Shown: positions 15,917-24,889 of the stretch, piece by piece | Layout of the letters: every line of letters begins with the position of its first letter | Position numbering within the stretch: position 1 is the first letter of the stretch | Assembly (NCBI RefSeq): GCF_000720635.1 | Contig: NZ_JOCF01000007.1 | Coordinates: 62,001-126,000 of the forward strand | Source of the DNA: Streptomyces sp. NRRL WC-3742 | GTDB lineage: Bacteria; Actinomycetota; Actinomycetes; Streptomycetales; Streptomycetaceae | Reading direction: 5' to 3' | DNA length: 64,000 bases | The notes under the pieces: model-generated | The model's database searches: none | The model's input: the letters and a program-made list of their open reading frames with translations, nothing else | Told to the model about the DNA's origin: nothing | Program-made: the position numbers and the translations under genes

Positions 15917-17499
15917 GAAAGGTGCCTTTCCGCAGTCGGCCGAGGTGGGGCCGGCTGCCGCGTCGAGCCGGGGAGCTGACCCGGGTTGGCCGGTGCCTGC
16001 TGGTGGCGGGAGGGTGTGGTGACCGTGACGGGCAGAGTGACCGAGGCGCAGGTCTTGCCGGAGGCCGACGGAACGGTCAGGGTGAGGAGGCTGGCGGCTA
16101 CGGCCCTCGCCGTGTTGCCGGGGGCGACGAGCGCCAGGGCGGTGGGAGCGGCGACCGCCTTCGCACTCCTGGGGAATCGGTCCGTGAAGTGGCTCCCGTG
16201 GAGTGGGGTTGGGGTAGCCGGTTGCCGAACTCGAGGACTGTGCTGACGTGCTGTCGCGGGTGTGGTGCCGCGTTCGGCCCACGGCAAAGCCTGCGCCTGC
16301 GAGCTGACAGGGCATCGAGGAGCGCCGTGCCGACGGCAGCTTCGTACGGTGGGGCCGTTGAGGACGCCAGCGGGTGGGGCCTGAGGGTGGGGCCAACTGG
16401 CTTGGGGACAATATACATCCGATGTCAAGAGTCCAACTCGCCGGCCGACTGACGACGTTGGACCAGCGAAACTCTCGCTCTGACCTGCCAGGAGTGAAAA
16501 CTTGTCGGAATTGCCCCGTTTGCATCGAAGAGGCAGTGATCGGATGAATGGGAGAAAGGGCAGCCAGCGCGGTCCACCGGCGAGGGCTTGGACCGTCAGC
16601 GGGCGGCGGCCGACCGCTCCGCCCTCGCCAGTGCATCTCGGACACGAGCCAGGCGGGCCTCACCCAGGGCAGCAGATCGGCCGGTGAAGTGATCCACGGC
16701 GTGATCAAGGAGGCGTCGACCGGACGGAAGCCGCGAAGGAGGACTGCGGCAGTGGTCGCCCAGGCGTTCCAGGCTGGCATCCAGGCTTCGCCGGACCCCG
16801 TTGACGCGCCCTGAGGGCCCGGTCCTCCCGGATCCGGTGGACCGTCGCATCCCCTGAACTGGGGGTGTTGCAGCCACCACTGGCCCTAATACCGCCCGGA
16901 GGAGGGGTCACACTGCTGAATCAAGCCGTCGAATCGGGCTCCGACAGCGGCCACCTGGCCCGTCGTCGACTGCTCGACACCGCGCCGACCGAGTTTCTCC
17001 ACCGCCCTTCGTGCACCGCAGACGCGCTCGCCGACCGCACGCTCGCCGCGACGGCCCTGCCCCGGGACAGCCTGGTCGCCAGCCTCGCCCTGCTGCACCT
17101 GAGTGCGTTCGCGGCGGCGGCAGGACGAGCGGTCGACTCGGCCAACCCCTCGACCGCGCATTGGCCGGGCTGCGCCGATCGGCCTCGAGTCCGGAGAACG
17201 GCGCATCGTCGATCGAGCGCAGGTCATGCGCAGGGAAACGATCCTGCACGAAACTCCGGTCAGGGCCGGATGCAGATGCCTCACTAACAGTTGAACCCAG
17301 TAGTTGACCCCGCTCCGGCGGCGAACGAAGCGCGACCCCGATTCCGCCCCTCCGTTGAGTGTCCGCGCGCTACCACGCGCCCTCCCACCGAGACGTCGAT
17401 CCCTCGCCGTACGACCATGACCGCCCGGCCCGTCGGGCGACGGGGGTCCCGCCCCGCCGACTGGATGGTGTTGCGCCTACCGGTAAGTAATGCTCAAGT
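15917..17499. other. Long stretch without a convincing gene
   Basis: No open frame here has a good start, ribosome site and recognisable protein. Plus frame 16865-17170 reads with a protein-like composition (around HLARRRLLDTAPTEFLHRPS and LPRDSLVASLALLHLSAF) and may be the remains of a gene. Minus frame 15913-16250 carries a signal-peptide-like run. Both look degraded. The only strong signal is the promoter/palindrome at 16412-16429. Confidence 0.4.
16412..16429 (-). promoter_or_regulatory. TTGACA element overlapping an ACATCSGATGT palindrome
   Basis: On the minus strand CTTGACATCGGATGTATA contains a consensus -35 (TTGACA) overlapping an 11-base palindrome (16415-16425). The same 16-base core, TTGACATCGGATGTAT, occurs once more in the window at 28787-28802. 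This suggests a repressor operator placed on a promoter. It points at the beta-helix gene, but the leader would be about 490 bases. Confidence 0.45.
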
Positions 17500-17523
17500 G
17501 TCAATCAAATGAGGTTGGTTGAC
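17500..17523. promoter_or_regulatory. Inverted repeat upstream of the small secreted protein gene
   Basis: GTCAATCAA and TTGGTTGAC form a 9-base inverted repeat with one mismatch and a 6-base gap, in an unusually AT-rich patch 130 bases before the ATG at 17653. A TTGACG at 17519-17524 overlaps its right arm. It could be an operator at the promoter; no well-spaced -10 is obvious. Confidence 0.35.
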
Positions 17524-17652
17524 GTCTTGGCAACGACATACCTTCTGACCGCCTGATGCCGGGTGCACGGGGCAGGCCAAGGCAAACCCCGTCGGCGGCA
17601 GGGGCGCCGTTCGAAACTCGGGTGGACATCGACAGAAATGAGGACCTCTTCC

Positions 17653-18204
17653 ATGCGCTCCAGGATTCTCAAGTCCAGTGCCATTGCCATGATCTGCGCT
17701 TCCGCAGTCGGCGTCTCCGGGGTCGGTACCGCCCAGGCGGCCGCTGCCGCCCGATATCGTGTCGCGGCCGACGAGATGGTCCTGCCCGAAGGAGTCACCT
17801 CGGCAGACCTGCAGCGAGTCGAGGAGGCGATGAAGGTCCTCGAGGAGATGCCCGACGACATCGCCGAGGCCGGCGACCAGGCCGTCCGGGCATACCTCCA
17901 GCAGTGCTACCCGGAGCCCGCGGGTGACGCACAGGCCGTACCGCAGGCCGTCCAGCCCTTCGGCTGGTGGCACGCGGCAATGTGTGTCACTGCCATCGCG
18001 GGCGCCCTTGCCTCAGCCGCAGTGCCGGCCGTGAAGGTCCTCAAGCTGAAGGCGTTCATCAAGAAGGTCGGCTCGGTCAAGCAAGCCGCCTACCTGCTGA
18101 TCCGGGTTGCCACGGGGGCGGAGAAGATCGAGCACCTGGGTGCCGTCCTTGGCTCGCTCGCCGCCGAGGTGATGGGCATCGCCGCGATCCGGAACAACTG
18201 CTGA
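17653..18204 (+). CDS. Small secreted protein with C-terminal hydrophobic helices, unknown
   Basis: 183 residues from ATG 17653, with AGGA 8 bases upstream and a signal peptide (ILKSSAIAMICASAVGVSGV, cleavage after AQA). The mature N-terminal part is acidic and helical (LQRVEEAMKVLEEMPDDIAE). The C-terminal half has hydrophobic, Gly/Ala-rich and Lys-rich helices (AAMCVTAIAGALASAAVPAV, KVLKLKAFIKKVGSVK), a pattern also seen in membrane-active peptides and bacteriocins. There are three cysteines. It is separated by two bases from a small cytosolic protein gene. No family was recognised; an antimicrobial or toxin role is a guess. Confidence 0.72.
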   Translation: MRSRILKSSAIAMICASAVGVSGVGTAQAAAAARYRVAADEMVLPEGVTSADLQRVEEAMKVLEEMPDDIAEAGDQAVRAYLQQCYPEPAGDAQAVPQAVQPFGWWHAAMCVTAIAGALASAAVPAVKVLKLKAFIKKVGSVKQAAYLLIRVATGAEKIEHLGAVLGSLAAEVMGIAAIRNNC

Positions 18205-18206
18205 TC

Positions 18207-18578
18207 ATGGCCGACGCCGCGGCGAGTGCCGCCACCCTGACGCCGATTCCCGCCCGGGCCCAGGGATTGGCCCTGGCCCTGCATGCTGCGGGGGACGACA
18301 CAAAGGCCGTTCGCGCGCTGCGCGACGGTACCTTCCTGTCACTGGCCCATGGTCCGACCGCCCTGGCCGCACTGGTCCGAGAAGGCAGCCTGCCCACCAC
18401 GCCCGCCGAGGCCGCCGCCCGGCTCGCCCAGGACGACGTCGCCCTGCACGCCGAACTGTGCCGCGTACTGGAAACCGGAGACCGCGACGAGGCCACCAGG
18501 CGTCTACGGAAGGCCACCGGCCTAGATCTCGCCAATGCGTACCTGCTGGTGGAGCAGCTGGCAGAACCGGAGGACTGA
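18207..18578 (+). CDS. Small cytosolic partner protein with L7/L12-C-like tail
   Basis: 123 residues, ATG two bases after the previous stop, so translation is probably coupled. There is no signal peptide. It is Ala-rich and helical, and the last 35 residues (DRDEATRRLRKATGLDLANA, then YLLVEQL) resemble the C-terminal domain of ribosomal protein L7/L12, a small fold reused in some stress or immunity proteins. Pairing with the secreted protein upstream fits an effector plus cognate protein arrangement, which is inference. A hairpin follows directly. Confidence 0.7.
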   Translation: MADAAASAATLTPIPARAQGLALALHAAGDDTKAVRALRDGTFLSLAHGPTALAALVREGSLPTTPAEAAARLAQDDVALHAELCRVLETGDRDEATRRLRKATGLDLANAYLLVEQLAEPED

Positions 18579-18588
18579 GTTCATGTCG

Positions 18589-18631
18589 GGCCGGTGCCCT
18601 CGACGCACCGAACACCGAGGGCACCCGGCCC
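18589..18631 (+). terminator. Hairpin terminator of the two-gene unit
   Basis: GGGCCGGTGCCCTCG pairs with CGAGGGCACCCGGCCC across a 12-base loop, with one bulged base. It starts about ten bases after the stop at 18578 and ends the small secreted-protein operon before the convergent GH36 gene. Confidence 0.65.
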
Positions 18632-18764
18632 CCGCCCGCACTTCGCGCAGTGCGGGCCGAACGATGATCGCGGCGAAGCTACGGAGCGGTGTTCAAGGAT
18701 CCGCTCATCCGAATTCCGCACGACGTTCAGTGGCTGCGCGATCGGGTGGACGGGCGCATGGGTG

Positions 18765-20924
18765 TCAGTCCGCCCGCAGCTCCATGACGATGGCCTGCGC
18801 TGGGTCGAGCAGCGGTGCGGCCAGGCCGACGGTGGCCAGTGCCGATCCGCGCAGGTGGGCGCTCCCACGGGTGAGCCAGGGGACGGGCCGCGGGGGGAAG
18901 GCGTCGGGGAGGCCGATCTCTGGGCAGAGCGTGACGGTGTAGGCCAGGTCGGGGGCGAGGCCGGGGAAGCGGAGCCGGGGCGGGACGGACTCGGTGGTGC
19001 GGGTCAGTTGGGCGAGGGTGAAGACGGCGTGGCGGCGGTCCTGGGAGACGACGCCGTGGAGCCAGGCGGACGGGTCCGGGTGGTCGGTGTGGACGGTGGT
19101 TCCGGTGTGCAGGAGGGGGCGCAGCCGCTTGTGCAGCCTGATCCAGGCGGCCAGCCGGTCGAGTTCGTCCTCGGTGCAGGTGGTGAGGTCCCATTCGATG
19201 CCGGCGTGCCCGAACAGAGCGGTGGCCAGGCGGAACGCGAGGCCCGTGGTGCGCCCTGTGGTGTGGGCGGTGGCGGCGCCGACGTGGCAGCCGAGAAGTT
19301 CGGGCGGCAGGAGCAGGCCGGTCCAGCGCTGGATGGCCTGGCGTTCCAGCGGGTCGATGGTGTCGGAGGTCCAGACCCGGTCGGTGCGTTCGAGGATGCC
19401 GTAGTCGATCCGGGCGCCGCCGGAGGAGCAGGACTCGATCTCCAGCCCGGGGTGGCGGGAGCGGAGCTCGTCCAGCAGCCGGTAGACGGCCAGGGTCTGG
19501 GCGTGCACGCCGGCTGCGCCGTCATGGACGGCCTCCAGCAGGTCCCGGTTGTGGTCCCACTTGAGGAAGTCGAGCCGGTACTCGGTGACCAGTGCGTCGA
19601 GCCGGGCAAGGAGGTGGGCGTAGGCGTCGGGGTGGGCTAGGTCTAGCACCTGCTGGTGCCGGTGCGGGGCTGCCGCGCGGCCCGGCGCGGTCAGCAGCCA
19701 CTGAGGATGGGCGCGGGCGAGGCCGGAGTCCGGGTTGACCATCTCGGGTTCGACCCAGAGTCCGGCCTGCATGCCCAGCGCGCGCACATGGTCGACCAGC
19801 GGGTGCAGACCGTCCGGCCACACCTTCTTGTCCACCGTCCAGTCGCCGAGGCCCGCGGTGGAGTCGCGGCGGCCGGTGAACCAGCCGTCGTCCAGGACGA
19901 ATCGCTCGACCCCGACGCGGGCGGCGAGGTCGGCCAGTTCGGTGAGCTTGTCCGGGCGGTGGTCGAAGTAGACGGCCTCCCAGGTGTTCAGCACGACGGG
20001 CCGGGGCGTGCGGGGGTGGTTCGGGCGGCCGCGCAGGAAGCGGTGCAGCTGCTCCGAGAGCCCGTCCAGCCCGCGGGACGACGATGCGAAGTGGACCCAT
20101 GGGCTGCGGTACGACTCGCCCTCGGCGAGCCGTACTTCGCCGGCCATGAGCAGTTCACCGGCGCCGAGCACGGGCCCGTGGTCCGGCAGCCGCTCGGCGT
20201 AGTGGAGGTGGTTGCCGCTCCAGCCGGCGTGGACGGCCCAGACCTCGCCATGGCGGAACCCGAAGCCGGGGGTTCCGGCGATCAGCAACCCGGTCGCGTC
20301 GTGTCCGGTGCGGCCTCGGCGCGACTCCCGCAGCGCCAGGCCGTGCTGGAGCGGACGCCGCTGAGGGGTGCGCTCACCGGACCACCGGCCGGTGAAGTCG
20401 AGCAGCTCGCCCGCCTGGTCGCCGGTCGGCAGCAGGCAGGCCACCGACTCCAGCCAGAAGATCCCGGGCCCGTCGTTGACCACCTCGTGGCGCATCCGCA
20501 CCAGGCCCGAGCGCTCCATGCGCAGCTCCGTGCGGACGGTGATCCCCGCCTCGGTGTCGTCCGCCGCGACCTGGACGGTGCCACCGCCCCCCGGATCGGT
20601 CTCGATGAAGGACTGCCCGGCCGGGACCAGGCGCAGGTGAGGGGAGCTGCCGGCCCGGTGTCCGGCTATTGCGGGCCGACCGACCCAGCCGTCGGCCTGG
20701 GTCGGGATCAGGCGGCACAGCACCGGGACGTCGACCGAGGCCACCGGCGATGGAGGCGACGTGGCGAGCGCCAGGTCCTCGCGGTCGTCGATCGGTCCGG
20801 GGTCGGCGCCCCAGTGCAGGACCCGGGGTACGGCTGGGCCGGCCAGGTCCAGGATCAGGGCGGTACCGGCCGCGCGGAGCACGGCGAGGTCGGAGTCGGG
20901 TCGGGGCAGGCCGGCGATCGTCAT
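18765..20924 (-). CDS. GH36-family alpha-galactosidase (cytosolic)
   Basis: 719 residues, the usual length for GH36, from ATG 20924 with GGAG about 7 bases upstream. Family motifs are in order: VLNTWEAVYFDH, VLDDGWFTGRRD, GLWVEPEMVNPDSGLA, LKWDHNRD (nucleophile Asp), ESCSSGGARIDYGIL and TSDTIDPLERQ (acid/base Asp). GH36 enzymes release terminal alpha-galactose from raffinose- or melibiose-type sugars or galactosyl glycans. There is no signal peptide, so it would act on imported oligosaccharide. It is the last gene of the sugar locus transcribed leftwards with the ABC importer. A 13-bp inverted repeat sits in the gap just upstream and could lower its expression. Confidence 0.92.
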   Translation of the reverse strand: MTIAGLPRPDSDLAVLRAAGTALILDLAGPAVPRVLHWGADPGPIDDREDLALATSPPSPVASVDVPVLCRLIPTQADGWVGRPAIAGHRAGSSPHLRLVPAGQSFIETDPGGGGTVQVAADDTEAGITVRTELRMERSGLVRMRHEVVNDGPGIFWLESVACLLPTGDQAGELLDFTGRWSGERTPQRRPLQHGLALRESRRGRTGHDATGLLIAGTPGFGFRHGEVWAVHAGWSGNHLHYAERLPDHGPVLGAGELLMAGEVRLAEGESYRSPWVHFASSSRGLDGLSEQLHRFLRGRPNHPRTPRPVVLNTWEAVYFDHRPDKLTELADLAARVGVERFVLDDGWFTGRRDSTAGLGDWTVDKKVWPDGLHPLVDHVRALGMQAGLWVEPEMVNPDSGLARAHPQWLLTAPGRAAAPHRHQQVLDLAHPDAYAHLLARLDALVTEYRLDFLKWDHNRDLLEAVHDGAAGVHAQTLAVYRLLDELRSRHPGLEIESCSSGGARIDYGILERTDRVWTSDTIDPLERQAIQRWTGLLLPPELLGCHVGAATAHTTGRTTGLAFRLATALFGHAGIEWDLTTCTEDELDRLAAWIRLHKRLRPLLHTGTTVHTDHPDPSAWLHGVVSQDRRHAVFTLAQLTRTTESVPPRLRFPGLAPDLAYTVTLCPEIGLPDAFPPRPVPWLTRGSAHLRGSALATVGLAAPLLDPAQAIVMELRAD

Positions 20925-21043
20925 GCGCGCACTCCGATGGCCACAGGGCCGGCGGCGCCCTCGGTGGGCGGTACAACGATCGGCGTCATCTTCTGTCCTT
21001 GTCATCGTGGGTCCTGCCTGTCGGCGATGGCGCTCGAAGGCAG

Positions 21044-21087
21044 GTGGTCGCCGACCCGGACGAGGGACGGTCCTGGTCGGCGACCAC
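21044..21087 (-). terminator. 13-bp perfect inverted repeat between the secreted glycosidase-like gene and GH36
   Basis: GTGGTCGCCGACC (21044-21056) pairs perfectly with GGTCGGCGACCAC (21075-21087). The 18-base loop can itself pair through GGAC and GTCC. It lies 37-80 bases after the stop of the secreted gene and 120 bases before the GH36 start, as expected for a terminator or partial attenuator within the operon. Confidence 0.65.
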
Positions 21088-21123
21088 GGCGGAGGTGCGG
21101 TTCGGCTGTCCGGGTTCAGCCGG

Positions 21124-23910
21124 TCAGGCCGGCAGGGTCCACTTCTGGGCGGGGGTGTTGTTGCAGTCGTAGATCTGCAGTTGGAGTCCGTTGGCGGTGT
21201 TGGCGCCGGGGACGTCCAGGCAGCGGCCGGACTGGGGGTTGAGCAGGGCGCCGCCCGGCTGGGGCTGCCAGACCTGGGCGCCCGTGCCGTTGCACTCGTA
21301 GAGTTCGACCTTGGCGCCGTTGCCGGTCGCACCGGCGGTGACGTCCATGCACTTGCCGAGGGCGCGCAGGCTGCCGTCGCCGGCCACGGTCCAGTTCTGG
21401 GCGGCGGTGCCGTTGCAGTCGTAGAGGTCGATCGCGGTGCCGTTGATGCTGGAGCCCGCGTTGGCGTCGACGCACTTGGCTGCCGACAGGCCGGAGGTGA
21501 TCGGGCCGGTGACCGGGCTGGTGGCGGAGTTGATGGTGTAGGTGCGTACGGCGTCGGCGGTCCCCGCGCCGCCCTTGCCGGTGACGGTGAAGGTGGCCGC
21601 CGCGCCGGAGGTGGGGGTGCCGGTGATCCCGCCGGTGTCCTGGTTCAGGGACAGGCCCGCGGGAAGCGCACCGGAGGTGACGCTGTACCGGATGGTCTGC
21701 GGGGTGTTGGTGGCCACCTTCGCCTCGTACAGGCTGCCCGCTGTCATCGACGGCAGCGAGGCGGTGGTGAACGCCGGCGTCGGCGCGACCACCGACTGCG
21801 CGGCGCCGACCGGGGTGCCCGAGCCGTCCAGTTGCTGCAGCGACCACGACGTGCCCTCGGTCACCACCGACAGGTGCCAGTGCGTCGACTGGTCCCGCAT
21901 CTGCGCCTTCTGGGCGGGAGTGAACGCGCCGAGGTTGCGCGCGCTCTCCCACTGCTTGATGGCCGAGAGGACGGTCGGGGTGTCGGGGTTGGAGGCCAGA
22001 GCGGACACCGAGGTCCGGAAGCCGGCGCCGCCGTTGAAGCTCGCGCCGCGGGCGAGGGTGTCCTCCAGGGTCTGGAAGCTGGTCAGCGGGTTGATCCAGC
22101 CCATCACACCGGGCAGGTAGTTGTCCTGGTAGTACACGTTGTGCAGGTAGAGCTGGTTCATGCTGGTGGAGCCGACCTCGCCCCAGCTGGCCCGGGAGAG
22201 GCCGTCCCAGGTGTTCGAGGTCATCCGGCTGGTCTCGGAGATGAAACCGTCCTTGGCGTTCTGCCGGCGGAAGGTGTCGTTGACGAGCCTGGAGATGCCG
22301 TAGGAGCCCCAGCCGGACTGGGAGGCCGACTCCAGGCCGTCGAACGACATGCCGGTGATGCCGGTGGTGTTCCAGATGGAGGCGAAGCGGGTGGCGATGT
22401 TGTCGATGATGTTCAGTCCGCCCAGCGCCCCTCCGTAGCTGTTGCCCAGCACCCGGTTGGCCGTCGCGCCGGCCGTGTGGGCCGTCGCCTTCGACCAGAA
22501 CCAGGCACGGTTGACGCCGGTGATCCGGCATTCGTCGCCGACCTGGCTGTAGCCGGCGTACTGGACGACCTCGTCGTCGATCTTCAGGTAGCTGTTCTGG
22601 ACGCCCGCGGCTACCGGGGCGCAGCTGGACAGGTAGATCGTGTTGTCGGCCACGGCGATGCTCCGGGTCGCGGTGGCGCTCTGCCCGTAGGCCAGGTCCG
22701 GGCTGGCCACCGGGGTCCCCCACGCATCGTGCTGACTGACGAAGTCCGACAGCGTGTGGGCGCCCACCTGGATGCCGTTGGCCTTCGCCTCGTTCACCAT
22801 GGTGGTCGCGGCGCTGTCGCTGCCGCCGAATCTCCAGTCGAACTGGTAGTGGCCGTCGCTCTGCCACGGCCCGTCGGTGCTGCCCAGCGCGTAGACCATG
22901 TCCATGCCGCCGGCTTTCGTGAATTCTGCGGCCTGGGCGACGTTGCCGGTGTAGAGGTCGGACAGGACCAGGATGGACTTGGAGGTCGCCTGGGCCGCTT
23001 TCTGCCACTGGCCGTTGATCGTCGGGTAGGGCAGGTTCTGGTCGACGGCGACGTTCGACAGGACGGTGGGCGCCAGGTCCGGGGTGGTGCCGAACAGGGC
23101 GATCTTCGAGCCGACGACGCTGCCCTGTCCGTTGGCCAGCGGACCGACCGGGACCGGGTAGAGCGTGCCGCCGTCCACGCCGGTCTGGCGGTCGCGCTTC
23201 GTGGTGTAGTCGAAGGTGAAGGCGCGCAGCAGGGTCCCCCACGGGGTACGGGCCCCGACGCTCCACTCCTCCAGCGGGGAGACCTGCACCTGGGAGGGGT
23301 TGGCCGCGACCTGGTTCTGCCAGCCGATGGCGGTGTTCACCTCCTCGCGCGGCCAGCCGCCCTCGGTACGGTCGGTGAGCGGCTTCATCCCGACAGCGAA
23401 GGCGCTGTCGCGTACGATGCCGACGCTCTCGCCGAGGGTCTGGGTGATGTTCGTAGCCAGCGGGCCCCACAGCAGGGTCTGCACGTCCGCGTCCGGCGGT
23501 GCGACGATGTTGGTGACCTCGAGGGTCGTGTAGGTCGCCTTCTCCTGGAGCGCCACGTCGATCTCGACGCCGGCACCGGAGTTGGTGAACACCAGCGTGT
23601 TGTCCTGGCCCAGCGTCACCGCCGAGGGCATCACCTGCTGACCACCGACCATGAGGCTGACCAGCGGCGCGGTGCCCTGCCCGGTCGCGACGTAGTTCCT
23701 TCCGGAACGCCGGTCGACGAGGGAGGTGACCTGGCCGCCGGCGTTCATGCCCAGGCGCAGGTAGCCGGCGTCGACCAGGACGCCGCCGGACCCGTCCGGG
23801 CCGACGGCCGCCGCGGCGACCTGGGCGCTCACTCCGGTGAGCGCGGCGACCACCAGGGCGGTGGCCGTGGCGAGCGCGGTGACCCGCGCTCTGGTGGGGG
23901 ATGGACTCAT
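21124..23910 (-). CDS. Secreted glycoside-hydrolase-like protein with putative-Ig and ricin-type domains
   Basis: 928 residues from ATG 23910 (GAAAGG upstream; a GTG at 23928 is an alternative). A signal peptide is followed by a beta-rich N-terminal domain, then a probable (beta/alpha)8 barrel (FTKAGGMDMVYALGS, ANGIQVGAHTLSDFVSQHD, GITGMSFDGLE, DGFISETSRM) with Asp/Glu at strand ends. A putative-Ig module follows (TIRYSVTSGALPAGLSLNQ, then GTPTSG). The C-terminus is a CBM13 trefoil with AQNWTV, AQVWQP and AQKWTL. The layout is that of a large secreted glycosidase acting ahead of the importer, but I could not assign a GH family. The gene order suggests alpha-linked galactose or GalNAc glycans. 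Confidence 0.78.
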   Translation of the reverse strand: MSPSPTRARVTALATATALVVAALTGVSAQVAAAAVGPDGSGGVLVDAGYLRLGMNAGGQVTSLVDRRSGRNYVATGQGTAPLVSLMVGGQQVMPSAVTLGQDNTLVFTNSGAGVEIDVALQEKATYTTLEVTNIVAPPDADVQTLLWGPLATNITQTLGESVGIVRDSAFAVGMKPLTDRTEGGWPREEVNTAIGWQNQVAANPSQVQVSPLEEWSVGARTPWGTLLRAFTFDYTTKRDRQTGVDGGTLYPVPVGPLANGQGSVVGSKIALFGTTPDLAPTVLSNVAVDQNLPYPTINGQWQKAAQATSKSILVLSDLYTGNVAQAAEFTKAGGMDMVYALGSTDGPWQSDGHYQFDWRFGGSDSAATTMVNEAKANGIQVGAHTLSDFVSQHDAWGTPVASPDLAYGQSATATRSIAVADNTIYLSSCAPVAAGVQNSYLKIDDEVVQYAGYSQVGDECRITGVNRAWFWSKATAHTAGATANRVLGNSYGGALGGLNIIDNIATRFASIWNTTGITGMSFDGLESASQSGWGSYGISRLVNDTFRRQNAKDGFISETSRMTSNTWDGLSRASWGEVGSTSMNQLYLHNVYYQDNYLPGVMGWINPLTSFQTLEDTLARGASFNGGAGFRTSVSALASNPDTPTVLSAIKQWESARNLGAFTPAQKAQMRDQSTHWHLSVVTEGTSWSLQQLDGSGTPVGAAQSVVAPTPAFTTASLPSMTAGSLYEAKVATNTPQTIRYSVTSGALPAGLSLNQDTGGITGTPTSGAAATFTVTGKGGAGTADAVRTYTINSATSPVTGPITSGLSAAKCVDANAGSSINGTAIDLYDCNGTAAQNWTVAGDGSLRALGKCMDVTAGATGNGAKVELYECNGTGAQVWQPQPGGALLNPQSGRCLDVPGANTANGLQLQIYDCNNTPAQKWTLPA

Positions 23911-23962
23911 GTGTTGCGTACCTTTCACTGGGGGTGGGGGAGAAAGGTGGAGCGGTGAGGGC

Positions 23963-24889
23963 CTAACCCTTGGTGGCGCCTCCGGTCAGCCCCTTCACGA
24001 AGTGGCGTTGGAAGGCGAGGAAGAGGACGAGGATCGGAAGTGAGGCGAGCGACATGAAGGCGAAGAGCTGTCCGTAGTCGGCGGAGTGCATGCCGACCGC
24101 GCGGTAGACGCCGACGGTGACGGTCGTGCCGTTCTCCGGGCCGAGGATGATCAGGGGGGTGAGGAAGTCGCTCCACAGGTAGACGCCCAGGAAGATCAAC
24201 ACACTGGCGGTGGCGGGGCGCAGCAGCGGGAAGACCACGGACCAGAAGATGCGGAAGCGGCCGGCGCCGTCGATCGCGGCGGCTTCCTCCAGTTCGACCG
24301 GGACGGTGCGTACGAAGCCGGCGAACAGGAAGACGCCGAAGGGAACGTAGTAGCCCATGCTGACCAGGACGAGTCCGGGCAGGGTGTTCATCAGGCCGAG
24401 GTCGCGCAGGATCTGGACCAGCGGGTTGAGGATGACGACACCGGGGACCATGAGGCCGGCCAGCAGGAAGACCAGCAGTGCGCGGGCGGCGATGTGCCGG
24501 GAGCGGGCGATGGCGTAGCCGAGCATGGCGGAGGTGACGGTGACGGCGACCATCGAGATGACGGTGATCTGGAGGCTGTTGAGCAGGCCGCTCCAGAACA
24601 GGTGGTCCGGGCCGCTGAGCACCTTTCGCAGGTTCTCGAAGGTCGGGTGTGTCGGCGGGGTCCAGGGCGTGGCGGTGATGTCGGCGCTGGGCTTGAGGAC
24701 GTTGGCGACGACGAGGTACAGCGGTGTGGCGTAGACCGTCGCGCACAGGAGGGAGAGGACCGGGCGCAGCCACGGGAGCCGGTCGTCGTTCCAGCGGCGC
24801 TGCTTGCGCCGGGCGGGCGTGGGTGGGGTGCTGCTCGGCACGGGGCCGGTGGTGACGGGAGCCTTCGGTGGTGCGGTGCGGAGGTTCAC
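23963..24889 (-). CDS. Sugar ABC transporter permease 2 (MalG type)
   Basis: 308 residues from a GTG at 24889 that overlaps the previous permease stop (GTGA). Six membrane spans are visible after a Pro-rich N-terminus. The permease signature EEAAAIDGAGRFRIFWSVVF (EAA loop) contacts the ATPase. No ATP-binding subunit is encoded in this locus, so it probably uses a shared MsiK-like ATPase encoded elsewhere, as Streptomyces sugar importers do. It ends 53 bases before the secreted glycosidase-like gene in the same direction. Confidence 0.92.
   Translation of the reverse strand: MNLRTAPPKAPVTTGPVPSSTPPTPARRKQRRWNDDRLPWLRPVLSLLCATVYATPLYLVVANVLKPSADITATPWTPPTHPTFENLRKVLSGPDHLFWSGLLNSLQITVISMVAVTVTSAMLGYAIARSRHIAARALLVFLLAGLMVPGVVILNPLVQILRDLGLMNTLPGLVLVSMGYYVPFGVFLFAGFVRTVPVELEEAAAIDGAGRFRIFWSVVFPLLRPATASVLIFLGVYLWSDFLTPLIILGPENGTTVTVGVYRAVGMHSADYGQLFAFMSLASLPILVLFLAFQRHFVKGLTGGATKG

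Noticed and set aside
16865..17287. Protein-like plus frame before the small secreted gene
   Set aside because: Middle part has reasonable composition, but start, ribosome site and C-terminus are poor and no family could be named. Kept only as a note in the gene-poor stretch.
19656..21242. Long plus-strand frame across GH36 and the next gap
   Set aside because: Low-complexity Arg/Gly-rich shadow of GH36; GH36 has all its catalytic motifs on the other strand.
20761..23958. 1065-codon plus-strand frame
   Set aside because: Mirror of the secreted glycosidase-like gene. No start signal and no recognisable domain.
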